The notes beneath the pieces are model-generated. The model saw nothing but the letters and a program-made list of their open reading frames with translations, was not told where the DNA came from and did no database searches. From the NCBI GenBank assembly GCA_965196985.1, contig CBDALO010000201.1, positions 1-64,000 on the forward strand: DNA of 64,000 nt, written 5' to 3'. Shown here in pieces: positions 35,226-45,640 of this stretch; positions within the stretch are counted from its first letter, which is position 1, and each line of letters starts with the position of its first letter. A program made the position numbers and the translations under genes. This DNA comes from 2-12-FULL-35-23 sp965196985. Lineage in GTDB: Bacteria; Pseudomonadota; Gammaproteobacteria; UBA12402.

Positions 35226-37286
35226 TTAACCCAACTTTGCCCTTTCTAAAATTAAACCTATCCAAATCAATGACTTACATTTTAAAAAAACGTTTAGGGT
35301 CACTACAACTTAACAAATTGTTTTTTCAGTGTGCCCAGGTTGTGAATTCATGCCTAACGATTTATAGATCACAACTTGCTCTGGAGTTGCCTTTGAGGTT
35401 CTTCTAACAGAAAGTAGTTTATTATTTTCAAGCCGCATCGTAGTCGTGATACGAACCTGAGTGCTAAAAATCTGCCGTATAGTTTGCCAGCTACTATCAA
35501 TGCTCTGCAATTTAAGTTGATGGCGAATAGTGTGTAGTAAGTGATAAGCAAGAATACTAATAAACAGATGGGCATCAACTCGCTCTGGCTTTTGATGGTA
35601 GATAGGACGCAGGCCTAACTCTGATTTTAATGATCTGAATGCCGATTCAACATCAGTTAGAGTTGTATAGATTCTCCAAATTGTTTTTTCATCTAAATCC
35701 ATTCTGTTACTACGCAAACAATATGCGCCCAGATTCTCAGAGTTAACTTTACTCCAACTGATTTTCGTAACCTTATCAGCCTCTGAATCAAGCGTGATAG
35801 TGTATCGACCTGAAACACGTTTATGGCGCTCCTTTATTCGACCTAAACGCAAGGTTACTTTCTCAATTGCTTTCATTCCAGTTTTTTTAGTGAGTCCATT
35901 AGCTAACTTAATTAATTCCTCTTCGAAACGAGTCTCAGCCTTACTAATCATATTTAAGCTTTTTTCTTCCTTAGCCTGAGAATGGCAGTACAGTAAGACT
36001 TCATTTGCTTCAGTATCTTTAATTAATTGCGCTGTAACCGTATTATTTACTGATTCTTTTACTAGCACTTTATCAATGTTTTCATCGACAACAGGCAATG
36101 CTCTACGGCTCACTACAATATAATGGAAACCTTTTTCAGTAAGCCATGAAATATTTTCTTCAGTTGCAAAACCAGCATCTAAGATAATTGTTGCCTCTGG
36201 CTGTGCATGAAGCTCAGTTAGCATTTCGGATAATGTTTTAGGCTCGCTAACATTCCCTTTGAAAAATTCACTGCGTTGCGGGAACCCTGAGCCATCCAGC
36301 ACGAGTCCTAGAGAAACAAGCGGACAATCAGACCGCTTCTCCTTTGATCGACCATGCTGTGCGTGATCATTCTGTAATGCTCTACCCTCAAAGTAGGTAT
36401 TGATTATATCGTAGAGAGTGATCACCTGATTTAAACTAAAGAGATTTTTCTCACGTTCGAATAATTGATCTTCAATCATTTGCTTATGTTTGAGTAACTC
36501 ATCAGCAGTCTTATAGAATTTCTTGAGTGATAGTTCTGAGAAATCAGTACCCAGTAATTCATCTAACGCACTTTGATTGCTTAAATAATAGTGCGTACTT
36601 AAATCACTTCCTGGGGCAACTAGCCGCCCAATGATGGTAGCAAGCATCAGGTGACATTGTTTTTGATTAAAGCCCAAAGCCCTGAACAATTCCTCAAGTT
36701 GTAATTGCCTGGCAGCATGTAAGCCCAACGCCTCAGCTCCAACGTGTCGTATGTCCGCGCTCTCAATGGAGTTAACATCCACTGTTTTAAAGTCAGGTTC
36801 TACCGCGCTTACTGAATTAACAGCGATACTTGTCTCATTGTCATCAGCAAACCTAGAGCGAATGCGTTTTACATACATTTGCGCCTGTTTTTCGAGATGT
36901 GCTGGTATTGAAATTAACGTGCCTTGACCCGTTAAAATTTCCTCAATACGGTCAGCAAGCAATTTCCAACTGTCCTTCTTTACTGAAAAATTCGCACCAA
37001 GATTTAAAATCAGTCTTTGACGTACTTTGCCGTCAGCAGTGCGATGAGTATCAACAAGTCGGTAGGTTGCGTAAGACTTACCTGTCCGAGGACTCTTTTG
37101 TGTAGAGGTTCGAATATACATAACTCAATACTCTCATCACTTCACCAGCCCATGCAACCCCTTATTGCCATTATGTGTCACTACATTCGAGAATTCACGT
37201 TTCTAGGCAAGTAAAATCAATGGGTTGAGTTAAAAATAGTGATGAAATTTTTGATTTTCAGGGTGAAATGGCCAAACTTGGGTTAA
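35226..37286 (-). mobile_element. IS1634-family element
   Basis: Inverted ends TTAACCCAACTTTGCCC (left) and TTAACCCAAGTTTGGCC (right, inverted). Removing the element restores the ATPase reading frame if TTAA is counted once. Confidence 0.8.
35310..37121 (-). CDS. IS1634-family transposase
   Basis: 603 residues, typical for IS1634. N-terminal MYIRTSTQKSPRTGKSYATY; DDE residues in TLYDIINTYFEG, IILDAGFATEENI and IYTTLTDVESAFRSLKSELG; C-terminal H-L-F-I-S-I-L-A-Y-H-L-L-H. The gene is intact. Confidence 0.9.
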   Translation of the reverse strand: MYIRTSTQKSPRTGKSYATYRLVDTHRTADGKVRQRLILNLGANFSVKKDSWKLLADRIEEILTGQGTLISIPAHLEKQAQMYVKRIRSRFADDNETSIAVNSVSAVEPDFKTVDVNSIESADIRHVGAEALGLHAARQLQLEELFRALGFNQKQCHLMLATIIGRLVAPGSDLSTHYYLSNQSALDELLGTDFSELSLKKFYKTADELLKHKQMIEDQLFEREKNLFSLNQVITLYDIINTYFEGRALQNDHAQHGRSKEKRSDCPLVSLGLVLDGSGFPQRSEFFKGNVSEPKTLSEMLTELHAQPEATIILDAGFATEENISWLTEKGFHYIVVSRRALPVVDENIDKVLVKESVNNTVTAQLIKDTEANEVLLYCHSQAKEEKSLNMISKAETRFEEELIKLANGLTKKTGMKAIEKVTLRLGRIKERHKRVSGRYTITLDSEADKVTKISWSKVNSENLGAYCLRSNRMDLDEKTIWRIYTTLTDVESAFRSLKSELGLRPIYHQKPERVDAHLFISILAYHLLHTIRHQLKLQSIDSSWQTIRQIFSTQVRITTTMRLENNKLLSVRRTSKATPEQVVIYKSLGMNSQPGHTEKTIC

Positions 37287-38189
37287 TACAATGAGCAAAG
37301 CCATTATAACCATGAAAGCTCGCAGTTTTTTCCAGAATAATTCTAAGCATATTAAAGTGGTAGGTATACAAATCGCCAGATTCAGCAGCTTGCTGCAACT
37401 CTACCAACATGGCTACGTGATAAAAAAAGGGGGTATCACCAGTATATTTTAATTCATAGGTTTCATCTTTCTTGTCCTTGCTTAAAAATAACGTCTTTAC
37501 TAATTTTTTTTCACTTTTTAGCTCATTACAAAGTACGTTAAAAAATAGCGTGTGATGTGAAGAAATCACTGTTTTTAGTGAATGTTTCTCATTTTTAAGA
37601 AGCTGTGCTAAATGATGCGCGACTGCCACCGCGTTATTTTCATCTAATGATGAAATAGGATCATCAATATAGATATACTTAACCCAACTATACGCTTCAA
37701 TATCTTTATCCATCGCTAATTGAACAACAGCTAAGAAAAAACACCAAATAAACATATTTTCTTCGCCACGTGAAACCTTGATGCTATCAAAATACTCTAA
37801 GGTCTTTCCGTTGTTCACTTCACTTGAAAAACGAACCTGCCAATTATTTGTATCTATTTTAAAGTCAAAGTCAGCATATCTATTAAGAAATGGTCTAATC
37901 CTGTTATCCATTTCCAGTTCTTCAAAGCCAGAAAAAAAACTAGAGTTTGAGTTAAGCTTTAGAACACGGTCACAATCACCCTCAAGATCATTGTCCCAAT
38001 AAAACAAATCTTCAGTGAACGCATTAAAATACAAGGTATCACGCTTATCATATTGCTTGCCGTACTCTTTGAAGGACATAGAAAGCCGTGTTTTGCCTGT
38101 GCCATTATAGGCAAAAAGCAGAATATACTTTTTTTTCTGCAATATACCCCGTAGGTGAGCTGCTACCTCTCTCAATGAATCGAAACGGG

Positions 38190-38692
38190 TCATTTCACCA
38201 CCTCATTCACTGAAGGAAATAACTGCTGCATGAGTCCTTTTTTATGCTCTTCTAGTGTCTCGACTTTCTGAGACTCGGATTTTATCAGCTCATCAAGTGA
38301 GGTAAGGCAATCGGCTATTTTTTGTTGTTCTTTTAAGGATGGGAACGGCACAATTATTCTGCTCATTACTCCATTCATAAGCTTCGGGTTTCCCACATAT
38401 GAAACATATTTTCTTGATACAGAATTTATTAGCGCAGCAGAAAAAGCGTTAGCATAACCGTCATGATTTATCAAAACTCCACAAATATTTGTACAATAGA
38501 ACTTTCCAGAACGATAATTTACATCGCCAGCATTAGCGCCATCAGTTGTCCATGTTATGGCATTTTCATATAAGAAGTCAGAGTAATATCCTGATATACC
38601 ATTGTTTTTAGTTTGTGATGAAAAAACCGGATACGGAAATTCATCCGTACATACTTTTTCCACAAGACTCATAGAAAGCACATAACCACGAG
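38190..38692 (-). pseudogene. hsdS: Type I R-M specificity subunit, 3' part
   Basis: The second target-recognition domain and C-terminal conserved region of HsdS: P-Y-P-V-F-S-S-Q-T-K-N-N-G-I-S-G-Y, IVPFPSLKEQQKIAD and DELIKSESQKVETLEEHKKG. The frame is open to 38692 (R-G-Y-V-L-S-M-S-L), where ISKra4 copy 3 removes the first half including the first recognition domain. It overlaps the ATPase start (ATGA). Confidence 0.88.
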
Positions 38693-40079
38693 GGGTGCTG
38701 CCTTTATATAATGTAGAATATATAGCATAATATACACTTTAACATGATGAAGGATGGTGTTTGGATGTCAGCTAGAATTATCTCTGATGAAAATAATGAA
38801 TTAACTATTGAACTCAAGCTTCCACTAAAAGGATCCATGCTTGAATGTGAGAACGCAATTCTTGATGGGCTTAATGAGGTTGGAACATTAGCCACTGAAA
38901 AAGCTTTAAGTAAGTTTGATGCAGATGGCTCTCCTATCCATGTTGGAAAAATAAAGCTAACAGCACGAAGTAGAGATGAAGCAAATTACCAAACGCCTTA
39001 TGGAGTTGCTCGAGTTAAGCGTTATGTTTATCAAACCTCTAAAGGCGGTAAGATCTTTTGTCCTTTAGAAGATAAGGCTAGAATTATCCAAGGATCAACA
39101 CCGCGATTTGCAAAAATAATCTCACATAAATACTCAAACTTACCTGCTCCTAGTGTTATTGATGATCTCAAGGTCAATCATAACTGTAAAATCTCACATT
39201 CATACTTGCAACGGGCAACTGATTTTGTTGGCGGTATTGCACAAGCCAAAGAGGCTGAGTGGGAATATGAAGAGCCAAAGCTTGATGCAGGCGTTGAGAT
39301 GCTAAGCATTAGCTTAGATGGTGCATATGTCCTCACCGTTGATGATGGTTATAGAGAGAGCATGGTTGGAACTATTTCCATGTATGATAAGCATGGTGCA
39401 CGCCTGCACACAACCTACGTTGCAGCATCACCAGAATATGGAAAAGATGAATTCTTTAATAGGCTTGAAAAGGAAATAAAGCTGAAAAAGAAATATTACC
39501 CTGATGCTAAAACAATTGGCGTTGCTGATGGAGCAAAAAATAATTGGCCATTTCTAAAAAAACATACTGATACGCAAATTTTAGATTTTTGGCATGCAAC
39601 TGAATATCTCGGTGAAGCATCAAAGGCAATATTTACCAAAAAATCTGAAAGAGATGAGCGTGATGTTTGGCTCCAAGAGCGATGTCATGACTTAAAGCAC
39701 AAGAAAGGTGCGGCAGGTAGAATACTTGCTGAGCTTAAAGAGCATGTAAATAAAAAACTGAATAAATCGCTTAGAGAAAAGCTAGAAGGAACAATTACGT
39801 ATTTTGAAAATAATATTAAAGAAAAGCGAATGTCGTATCATAATTTGATTAAGCAGAATGCACCAATTGGCTCTGGCGTCACTGAAGCAGCATGTAAAAC
39901 AATTGTTAAACAAAGATTAGGCGGATCAGGAATGCGCTGGAAAGACAAGGGAATGAAAATTGTTTTATGCTTGAGAACACTAGTAAAGACTAAAGGAAGA
40001 TGGGATCAGTTTTGGGAGAAGGTTAATGATTTTGGCGTGCCAGCAGTAATATAGCCTACATTATATAGAGGCAGCACCC
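38693..40079 (+). mobile_element. ISKra4-family element, copy 3
   Basis: Complete with both ends, but the flanks do not match: hsdS on the left and the DUF6431 transposon on the right, with no target duplication. It therefore marks a recombination or deletion junction. Confidence 0.88.
38744..40054 (+). CDS. ISKra4-family transposase, copy 3
   Basis: 436 residues from ATG 38744, same catalytic motifs as copy 2 with scattered substitutions near the N-terminus (MKDGVWMSARIIS). Intact. Confidence 0.88.
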   Translation: MMKDGVWMSARIISDENNELTIELKLPLKGSMLECENAILDGLNEVGTLATEKALSKFDADGSPIHVGKIKLTARSRDEANYQTPYGVARVKRYVYQTSKGGKIFCPLEDKARIIQGSTPRFAKIISHKYSNLPAPSVIDDLKVNHNCKISHSYLQRATDFVGGIAQAKEAEWEYEEPKLDAGVEMLSISLDGAYVLTVDDGYRESMVGTISMYDKHGARLHTTYVAASPEYGKDEFFNRLEKEIKLKKKYYPDAKTIGVADGAKNNWPFLKKHTDTQILDFWHATEYLGEASKAIFTKKSERDERDVWLQERCHDLKHKKGAAGRILAELKEHVNKKLNKSLREKLEGTITYFENNIKEKRMSYHNLIKQNAPIGSGVTEAACKTIVKQRLGGSGMRWKDKGMKIVLCLRTLVKTKGRWDQFWEKVNDFGVPAVI

Positions 40080-40154
40080 AATTCAATAATGTTTGATTTA
40101 CCCAATGGATCAAATTTCAAGCCAAAATGTTGAAGATACATCTTACTCATCCTT

Positions 40155-40402
40155 GTATCTTAAATAACTGTAGAGATATGACAATATTGCTACAATCCCA
40201 AGGATGCTTGGGTAGGCGGAAGGTGAAGCCGTGTTCGTCCTTAGGATTTAATCCTGTTGAGGAGATTTAGCTCCCTTCCACCCTCATAAGTTCATGAGAT
40301 CGAACGGTATCTTAGGCCATTGTGAGCCTGTATTTGCAAGGTTGATCCGAACTATGATTTCCCAAGTTTGTTAGTGTAATAAAATTTAAGAGGCTCTAGC
40401 AA
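40155..40402 (+). ncRNA. Candidate bridge RNA, second copy
   Basis: Same sequence as 11440-11687, upstream of the second IS110-family transposase. The copies are identical as far as I can compare, so they give no covariation evidence. Confidence 0.5.
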
Positions 40403-41353
40403 ATGAAAAAAAATTGTGTTGGTATTGATATTGCAAAATCTGATTTTGTTGCTGCTATCACCACTAGCGGAAAAGATCACGTTAAACATTTTAATAATAA
40501 TCCTGAGGGCTTTTCTGAGTTATTAGAATGGACGCAATCTTTATCTGATCAGTCACTTCATTTTTGCATGGAATCAACAGGTAAATACGGTAATGCATTG
40601 GCTCTTTATTTACATAGTGAGAAGTGTGATGTCAGTATAATTAATCCTGCACGAATAAAGTTTTTTATGAAAGGACAGCTAATACGAAACAAGACCGACA
40701 AGGCCGATGCGGTCAGTATTAAGGACTATTCAAATCATTTTACTCCAACGCTATGGCAGCCTTTGCCAGCTAATATAGAGGCTCTAAGAGCTTTGATACA
40801 GAGATCTGAAGTATTAACCTCCCAAGTCAGCAATGAACAAAACAGGCTGGAGCTAGCGGAAGAAACAATTATTAGCTCTATACAAAATCATATCGATTAT
40901 ATGGAAAAAGAAATTTTACGACTGCAGGAAGAAATTAGTAAGCTGATCGCGAGTGATGATGATCTGAAGAATAACACAGAGCTGCTTAAAAGCATCCCAG
41001 GCATTGGTGATAAAACCGCTCAAACACTAACTGCTTTTTTTAATAATATTGAAAGATTTTCTGGCGCAAAACAATTGGCTGCTCATATTGGTTTAAATCC
41101 CAGCCAGTCACAATCAGGCACTTCATTGAATTCATCACGGCTCTCAAAGGTTGGTAGTGCTTGGTTGCGAAAGGCGCTTTACATGCCGGCATTAGTGGCT
41201 ATAAGGCATAATCCTATTTTGAAGAAATTTTATGAAAAGCTGCTCAAAAAAGGCAAGCCAAAGAAGCTAGCCATTTGTGCTGTTATGAGAAAAATGGTGC
41301 ATATGATTTATGGCATCCTAAAAACACAGCAGCCATTTTCAGCGGATGCCTAG
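40403..41353 (+). CDS. IS110-family transposase, second copy
   Basis: 316 residues, identical in translation to 11688-12638. It was duplicated along with the surrounding transposon rather than by its own movement, because the junctions are the same. Confidence 0.9.
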   Translation: MKKNCVGIDIAKSDFVAAITTSGKDHVKHFNNNPEGFSELLEWTQSLSDQSLHFCMESTGKYGNALALYLHSEKCDVSIINPARIKFFMKGQLIRNKTDKADAVSIKDYSNHFTPTLWQPLPANIEALRALIQRSEVLTSQVSNEQNRLELAEETIISSIQNHIDYMEKEILRLQEEISKLIASDDDLKNNTELLKSIPGIGDKTAQTLTAFFNNIERFSGAKQLAAHIGLNPSQSQSGTSLNSSRLSKVGSAWLRKALYMPALVAIRHNPILKKFYEKLLKKGKPKKLAICAVMRKMVHMIYGILKTQQPFSADA

Positions 41354-41381
41354 TAAAAATTTTACAATTTATTGTTGACGT

Positions 41382-42719
41382 TTAAGACGGTATCTCCTCA
41401 GTGATATCCAAATCCTCTTTAACTTGGTTATAAACAATCTCAACTAGCGAGGTTTTTCTTGCTGGTTGTTCCGGCATCTGAGGTCTAGCTCGGGTTCTAG
41501 AAAGGTTGTTATGTTTGTCCAGCTCTCCCACTGCACCAAGGTATTGATATTCCAATGATTCGACGTGACGGGCGGAGTCACTATGCGGATCAACCACTAA
41601 ATAAACCTCTTGTTGAGCCAGTTCAAATGGAACTTCAAAGAGTCGATTATTCCAGCTTACCGTGCCATCCTTCCTGACTCGGCGCTTAATGCGATGCAGG
41701 AAGTAATCATCTAGCTTATCGGCCAAACAACCTAACGGCTGAATTTTAGTGAGGTCTTGCTGATAGCGTTGTAACGGGGTCATCTTGTCAGGCAGGGCGC
41801 TTTGCGAGGCTTGATGATAAACACGCTCAACCCAAGCCCAAAATCGATCATTCAGCGCATTGAAACTATGAATGGAATCCAGGTTGCATTCAGCTAGGAA
41901 TTGCTCGCGTACTGTTCTATGCCAACGCTCTAGTTTGCCTTTGCTTTGCGGTTCATAGGGCCTGCCGTAAATCAATTGAATTTTCAAACGAGCACAAATG
42001 GTTTGCAACGTTTTAGCACGGTAGGCAGGGCCGTTGTCAATGATGAGCTTAACAGGAAGCCCACGTTTGAGTAATGCCTCTTTCAACACATGCTCAATAG
42101 TAATGGCACTCTCATCAGTACAAAATTTACTGTGACAGACCAACCTTGAGGCATCATCAAAAATACTCACCAAATAGCTTTTAACTCTTCTTTGGCCATC
42201 GTAAATCGTTGGACCATGCATGACATCGCCATACCAAATATCACAAGCTGTGAGCGCCTCAAATGAGCGGCGCTCAATTTGGTTAGAAGGTGTGACTGTT
42301 CTTTTAGACAGGCCGTGTTTTACTAATAAGCGGTGAACTGTTGCGTGAGATAATTCACCTCGTGCTACCTTCCCTTGAGTTTCTAAGAGTTTAATCACGG
42401 TCGGAATTGATCTTGAAGGGCTTTCCTGTTTAGTGGAAATAATTAACTCTTGTAGCTCTGGATTGATGTGACACTGGCCTTTGTCTCGTCGAGTTTTAGG
42501 AACTAATCCATCAATACCCTGCTTTAACCAGGCGTAATACCAATTCTCAATTGTTTTAGCACTGAGGTGAACACGCTTACTACCTGGAATGTTGTAGGTT
42601 TGCTGGGACAACCTTTTAATAATGCTCTTGAGCTCACCATGCTCAAAACTATTTCGGCTACATAGCTCACCTAAAACACTTAGGCGAAACAGTGCTGTTG
42701 GGTGAATGGGCTTGGTCAT
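41382..42719 (-). CDS. DDE (rve-type) transposase, second copy
   Basis: 445 residues, identical in translation to 12667-14004. The gene is intact, but its ATPase partner is reduced here to the first 23 codons. Confidence 0.85.
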   Translation of the reverse strand: MTKPIHPTALFRLSVLGELCSRNSFEHGELKSIIKRLSQQTYNIPGSKRVHLSAKTIENWYYAWLKQGIDGLVPKTRRDKGQCHINPELQELIISTKQESPSRSIPTVIKLLETQGKVARGELSHATVHRLLVKHGLSKRTVTPSNQIERRSFEALTACDIWYGDVMHGPTIYDGQRRVKSYLVSIFDDASRLVCHSKFCTDESAITIEHVLKEALLKRGLPVKLIIDNGPAYRAKTLQTICARLKIQLIYGRPYEPQSKGKLERWHRTVREQFLAECNLDSIHSFNALNDRFWAWVERVYHQASQSALPDKMTPLQRYQQDLTKIQPLGCLADKLDDYFLHRIKRRVRKDGTVSWNNRLFEVPFELAQQEVYLVVDPHSDSARHVESLEYQYLGAVGELDKHNNLSRTRARPQMPEQPARKTSLVEIVYNQVKEDLDITEEIPS

Positions 42720-42864
42720 TTTGCAATTCCTGTGTGATTTAACTACTTGCAATGAGTTAATCACAACTTGAGTTGAGAATGCTACGCTCAAACTGTGTGG
42801 GGTCGTGAGGTTTACAGAAAATATCCATCTCAACTTTTTTTCACGTTAATTAATTATGGGATGC

Positions 42865-43410
42865 TCACTCCTGTGTTGTTAAGAAAAAGCATGATGCTCG
42901 ATAAATCATGCTCACCAAGGCAGGCCAACCAAAACGCTTGTGGATCACTATGTCGCCCAAGCTGTAACCACAACGGATGTGCTTTGATATGGAAGGAGTA
43001 ATCAACGAAGTGGTCAACCAACCAGTGAAACCACCTAGCAACGGTGTGTCGACTAACACCTTGCTCCTGACCTGATGAGCTAATACTTTTCCCAGGAGCA
43101 CGCTCATTAACACTGCCTGCTGAACTGACCAGCAATACCAACGCTTTGGAGAAAGTATCTCAGGTAGGGTTGAACAAGTACGTTTACATTGATGACAATA
43201 AAATCTCAAAACAGGGGTGGGATTTAAAGAGCGTCCTTTACCTGGGTTCCTATCTGGTTTTCGATCATATGATCCATGTGACCATAGTCCACCTGCACCG
43301 CAATGGCTGCACTGCTCTGGCCTTAGTAGCTCTGGATTTTTTTTCAGCAGGATCAGGTAATCACTCAGGCTTTTAATCGCTTTTATGATTCTGCGCATGA
43401 CTAATTTCAC
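42865..43410 (-). CDS. Zinc-ribbon (DUF6431-like) protein, second copy
   Basis: 181 residues, identical in translation to 14150-14695, with the same two zinc knuckles. Confidence 0.7.
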   Translation of the reverse strand: MKLVMRRIIKAIKSLSDYLILLKKNPELLRPEQCSHCGAGGLWSHGSYDRKPDRNPGKGRSLNPTPVLRFYCHQCKRTCSTLPEILSPKRWYCWSVQQAVLMSVLLGKVLAHQVRSKVLVDTPLLGGFTGWLTTSLITPSISKHIRCGYSLGDIVIHKRFGWPALVSMIYRASCFFLTTQE

Positions 43411-43514
43411 TATAGTTTTTATATCAAGTTATTTTACCTTGATAGGTTACTAAAAACCTTGTTTATTATGAGATAAAACTAGCTCAATTCCCCTAAATAA
43501 AGATAGACGTAACA

Positions 43515-43660
43515 CCATTGCACAAGAGAAACTTTACCCTAAAAAAATAACAGCAGCAAGAGAACAAGCAGCACTATTTTCCCGCGCTAACCGGCGCGGG
43601 AAAACGCAGCAAGCAGACTCAAAGGACAACATTAACCACAATCACTGGGGCCTTTTTAGG
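43515..43660. other. Non-coding stretch with a GC-rich hairpin
   Basis: TTTTCCCGCGC pairs with GCGCGGGAAAA (43577-43604), a bidirectional terminator-like form. No gene is seen. The stretch continues after the IS4-family element at 45111. Confidence 0.45.
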
Positions 43661-45110
43661 GCAATGGCATTCGGTTAACGTGATTTTATGCTATTCTCTT
43701 GCTCCCTTGAATAACTAGCGGTGAATTTAACCGAAGGAGCGGAGCAGGTATGCAGGACTTTTGGATCCAGTTGCACGCAATATTAGCAGACTGTTGTGCA
43801 AAATTTGATGAAACCTGGCAGCAAAGAAAACGAGCAATAACGACTGAAATTCTAGTTGTTTTCATTTTAAAACTAGTACTGAGTAAAAATAATCAGGGTT
43901 ATCAAATTTTATTAAACGAGCTTTGGGAGTCATCAGAATTGGCCTGTATTCAGGAAAAGCCGTTCGCTGCTTCATCCATATGTGAGGCTCGCCAAAAGAT
44001 GCCGGAAGTGATATTTACCGACCTCAATCGTGCTGTTTTATTGGCGCGAGAAAAGCAGGAGCCATTACCTTTATGGCAAGGACATCGTGTTTTTGGCGTT
44101 GATGGCTCCAAAATAAATCTACCTCATGAATTACTCGCCGCTGGTTACATGGCACCTAATAAAGGCCAATACTACCCACAAGGAATTATGAGCGCATTAT
44201 ATCATTTAGGTAGTGGCTATATTTATGATATTACTCTCAATGCAGAACGAAGCGAACGGCATATTTTATTGGCGCACATGGAGACGATGCAACCTGGTGA
44301 TGTCTTGGTTCTTGACCGAGGGTATTTCAGCTATTTGATTTTAGTAAAAGCGATGGAAAAAGGCATCCACCTTATTTGTAGAATGCAGAGTGGCACTGTA
44401 AATACAGCCGTAAAACGTTTTTGGGAAAGTGATAGTCAAGATGAAATCATTACTTATAAGCCGTCAGTAGCTGTAAAGTACGAAAGTCGAAAGCAGGGTT
44501 ATGAACTCGATATAAAACCGGTGAGGTTGCGATTAATTAAATATACTATTGGTGATGAAACTTATGTTTGTAGCACCACGTTGTTGGACCAAAAAAAATA
44601 CCCGCTGGATGAATTTCCTAGTGTATATCATGGTCGCTGGGGAATTGAGGAGCTTTATAAAATATCCAAGGTGTTTATTGATATTGAAGAATTTCACAGT
44701 AAGTCAGAGCTTGGTGTAAAGCAAGAATGCTATGCGCATGCGCTAATCATAAACTTCGCACGAATTTTTGAGTCTGAGGCTAATAATCAGCTTCCACCAC
44801 CCTCACCGAAGGGAAAGAATAAACCTGAAAAGCAAGATGGCTATTGGCAAGATTTTGTTGGGGAAATAAAAAATATTAAAACTAATTTCAAAAACACATT
44901 ACTGGTTATCGGTCGAAGTTTAGAAAAATTATTGTTGCCAGAAAATGATTCTGGTTTTCTTTGTATCCCGCTCATGCTTGGCAGCATTGCTCGCGTACGT
45001 CAAAAAATAAGAAGGGGTAGGCATTCACCACGGCAATCTAGAAAGCCGGTTACAAAATGGTTAAATATTAGTGGAGGATCTGCCAAATATGCTTAACCGA
45101 ATGCCATTGC
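43661..45110 (+). mobile_element. IS4-family element type B (1450 bp)
   Basis: Inverted ends GCAATGGCATTCGGTTAA, flanked by the duplication TTTTTAGG. Unrelated in sequence to the type A element. Confidence 0.9.
43750..45096 (+). CDS. IS4-family transposase, type B
   Basis: 448 residues. IS4 motifs: F-G-V-D-G-S-K-I-N-L-P (first D), LVLDRGYFSYLI (second D) and the Y-(2)R-(3)E-(6)K signature region in Y-H-G-R-W-G-I-E-E-L-Y-K. The ATG follows GGAGCGGAGCAGGT. Intact and probably active. Confidence 0.92.
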   Translation: MQDFWIQLHAILADCCAKFDETWQQRKRAITTEILVVFILKLVLSKNNQGYQILLNELWESSELACIQEKPFAASSICEARQKMPEVIFTDLNRAVLLAREKQEPLPLWQGHRVFGVDGSKINLPHELLAAGYMAPNKGQYYPQGIMSALYHLGSGYIYDITLNAERSERHILLAHMETMQPGDVLVLDRGYFSYLILVKAMEKGIHLICRMQSGTVNTAVKRFWESDSQDEIITYKPSVAVKYESRKQGYELDIKPVRLRLIKYTIGDETYVCSTTLLDQKKYPLDEFPSVYHGRWGIEELYKISKVFIDIEEFHSKSELGVKQECYAHALIINFARIFESEANNQLPPPSPKGKNKPEKQDGYWQDFVGEIKNIKTNFKNTLLVIGRSLEKLLLPENDSGFLCIPLMLGSIARVRQKIRRGRHSPRQSRKPVTKWLNISGGSAKYA

Positions 45111-45604
45111 TTTTTAGGGCCCCGGTTTCATGTGGATAAGTTGACCAATTTTCCCCTAATAAATTAGTTTCCTTTAAAAAAGGAATTAAAACGAAATCAA
45201 AAGGAGAAATAATTTAACTAAAATGGCAACATTCTAACCAAGTGAGCAAAGCAAAAGAGCCTTATAATTCAAAAGGTTACGCCGGTTCCTTTGGACAAAA
45301 ACGCTTATGGCGTTTTTGACGTGCGCATCCTTGATGCGCGGAAAACCCAGGCTTTGGGCCTGTGTCACTACGGAAACCGTAGTGACACAGGCCCAACAAT
45401 TCACCCAATGGCAACACCAACCCAACCCCAAAACCCTGCATAATAATAACGCATTCGCTGGAAAACCCCTGTGAGCTTGCGGTAAGTATGTGTGAACCAA
45501 TAAGTTGGATAAGGTAAACTTTCGTTGCCGAGTACTTTATTGGGCTTGATAATTATCCATTATCTTCATTAACCTATTGACTTAGAAAAGAAAATTATTT
45601 TATT
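45111..45604. other. Non-coding stretch with a perfect 18-bp hairpin
   Basis: No convincing gene. GGGCCTGTGTCACTACGG, an AAA loop and the exact complement form a hairpin at 45356-45394. Short inverted pairs such as AAAAACG...CGTTTTT and TGCGCATC...GATGCGC lie just before it. There is no T-run, so a simple terminator is less likely. Confidence 0.45.
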
Positions 45605-45640
45605 GTGACGACAGTTTCTTACGCATCACGTGAAATAATT

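Larger units (their letters stand above)
35021..38193 (-). pseudogene. R-M-associated AAA ATPase, split by IS1634
   Basis: The N-terminal part (38193 down to about 37286) has Walker A FAYNGTGKT and a Walker B-like YIYIDDPISSLDENN, as in the AAA_13/RloC-like ATPases found inside type I loci. The C-terminal part (about 35228 to the stop at 35021) reads K-K-D-N-D-D and HTRLINILNHGNYSLYEPQ. Joined at a TTAA they give F-A-H-C-I-K-K-D-N-D-D. The start overlaps the end of hsdS by four bases and the stop lies just before hsdM, so the order was hsdS, ATPase, hsdM. I see no clear anticodon-nuclease motif. Confidence 0.75.
40080..43514 (-). mobile_element. DUF6431 transposon, copy 2, left part lost
   Basis: Same sequence as 11365-14799. 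It begins 71 bases inside the ATPase gene (coding remnant 40080-40150) and ends with the same right terminus GATAGACGTAACA at 43514. The right flank differs from copy 1. Confidence 0.88.

Noticed and set aside
37258..38193. ATPase in the R-M locus as a PrrC anticodon nuclease
   Set aside because: The ATPase motifs fit the broad AAA_13 group, but I see no recognisable nuclease motif in the rejoined C-terminus.
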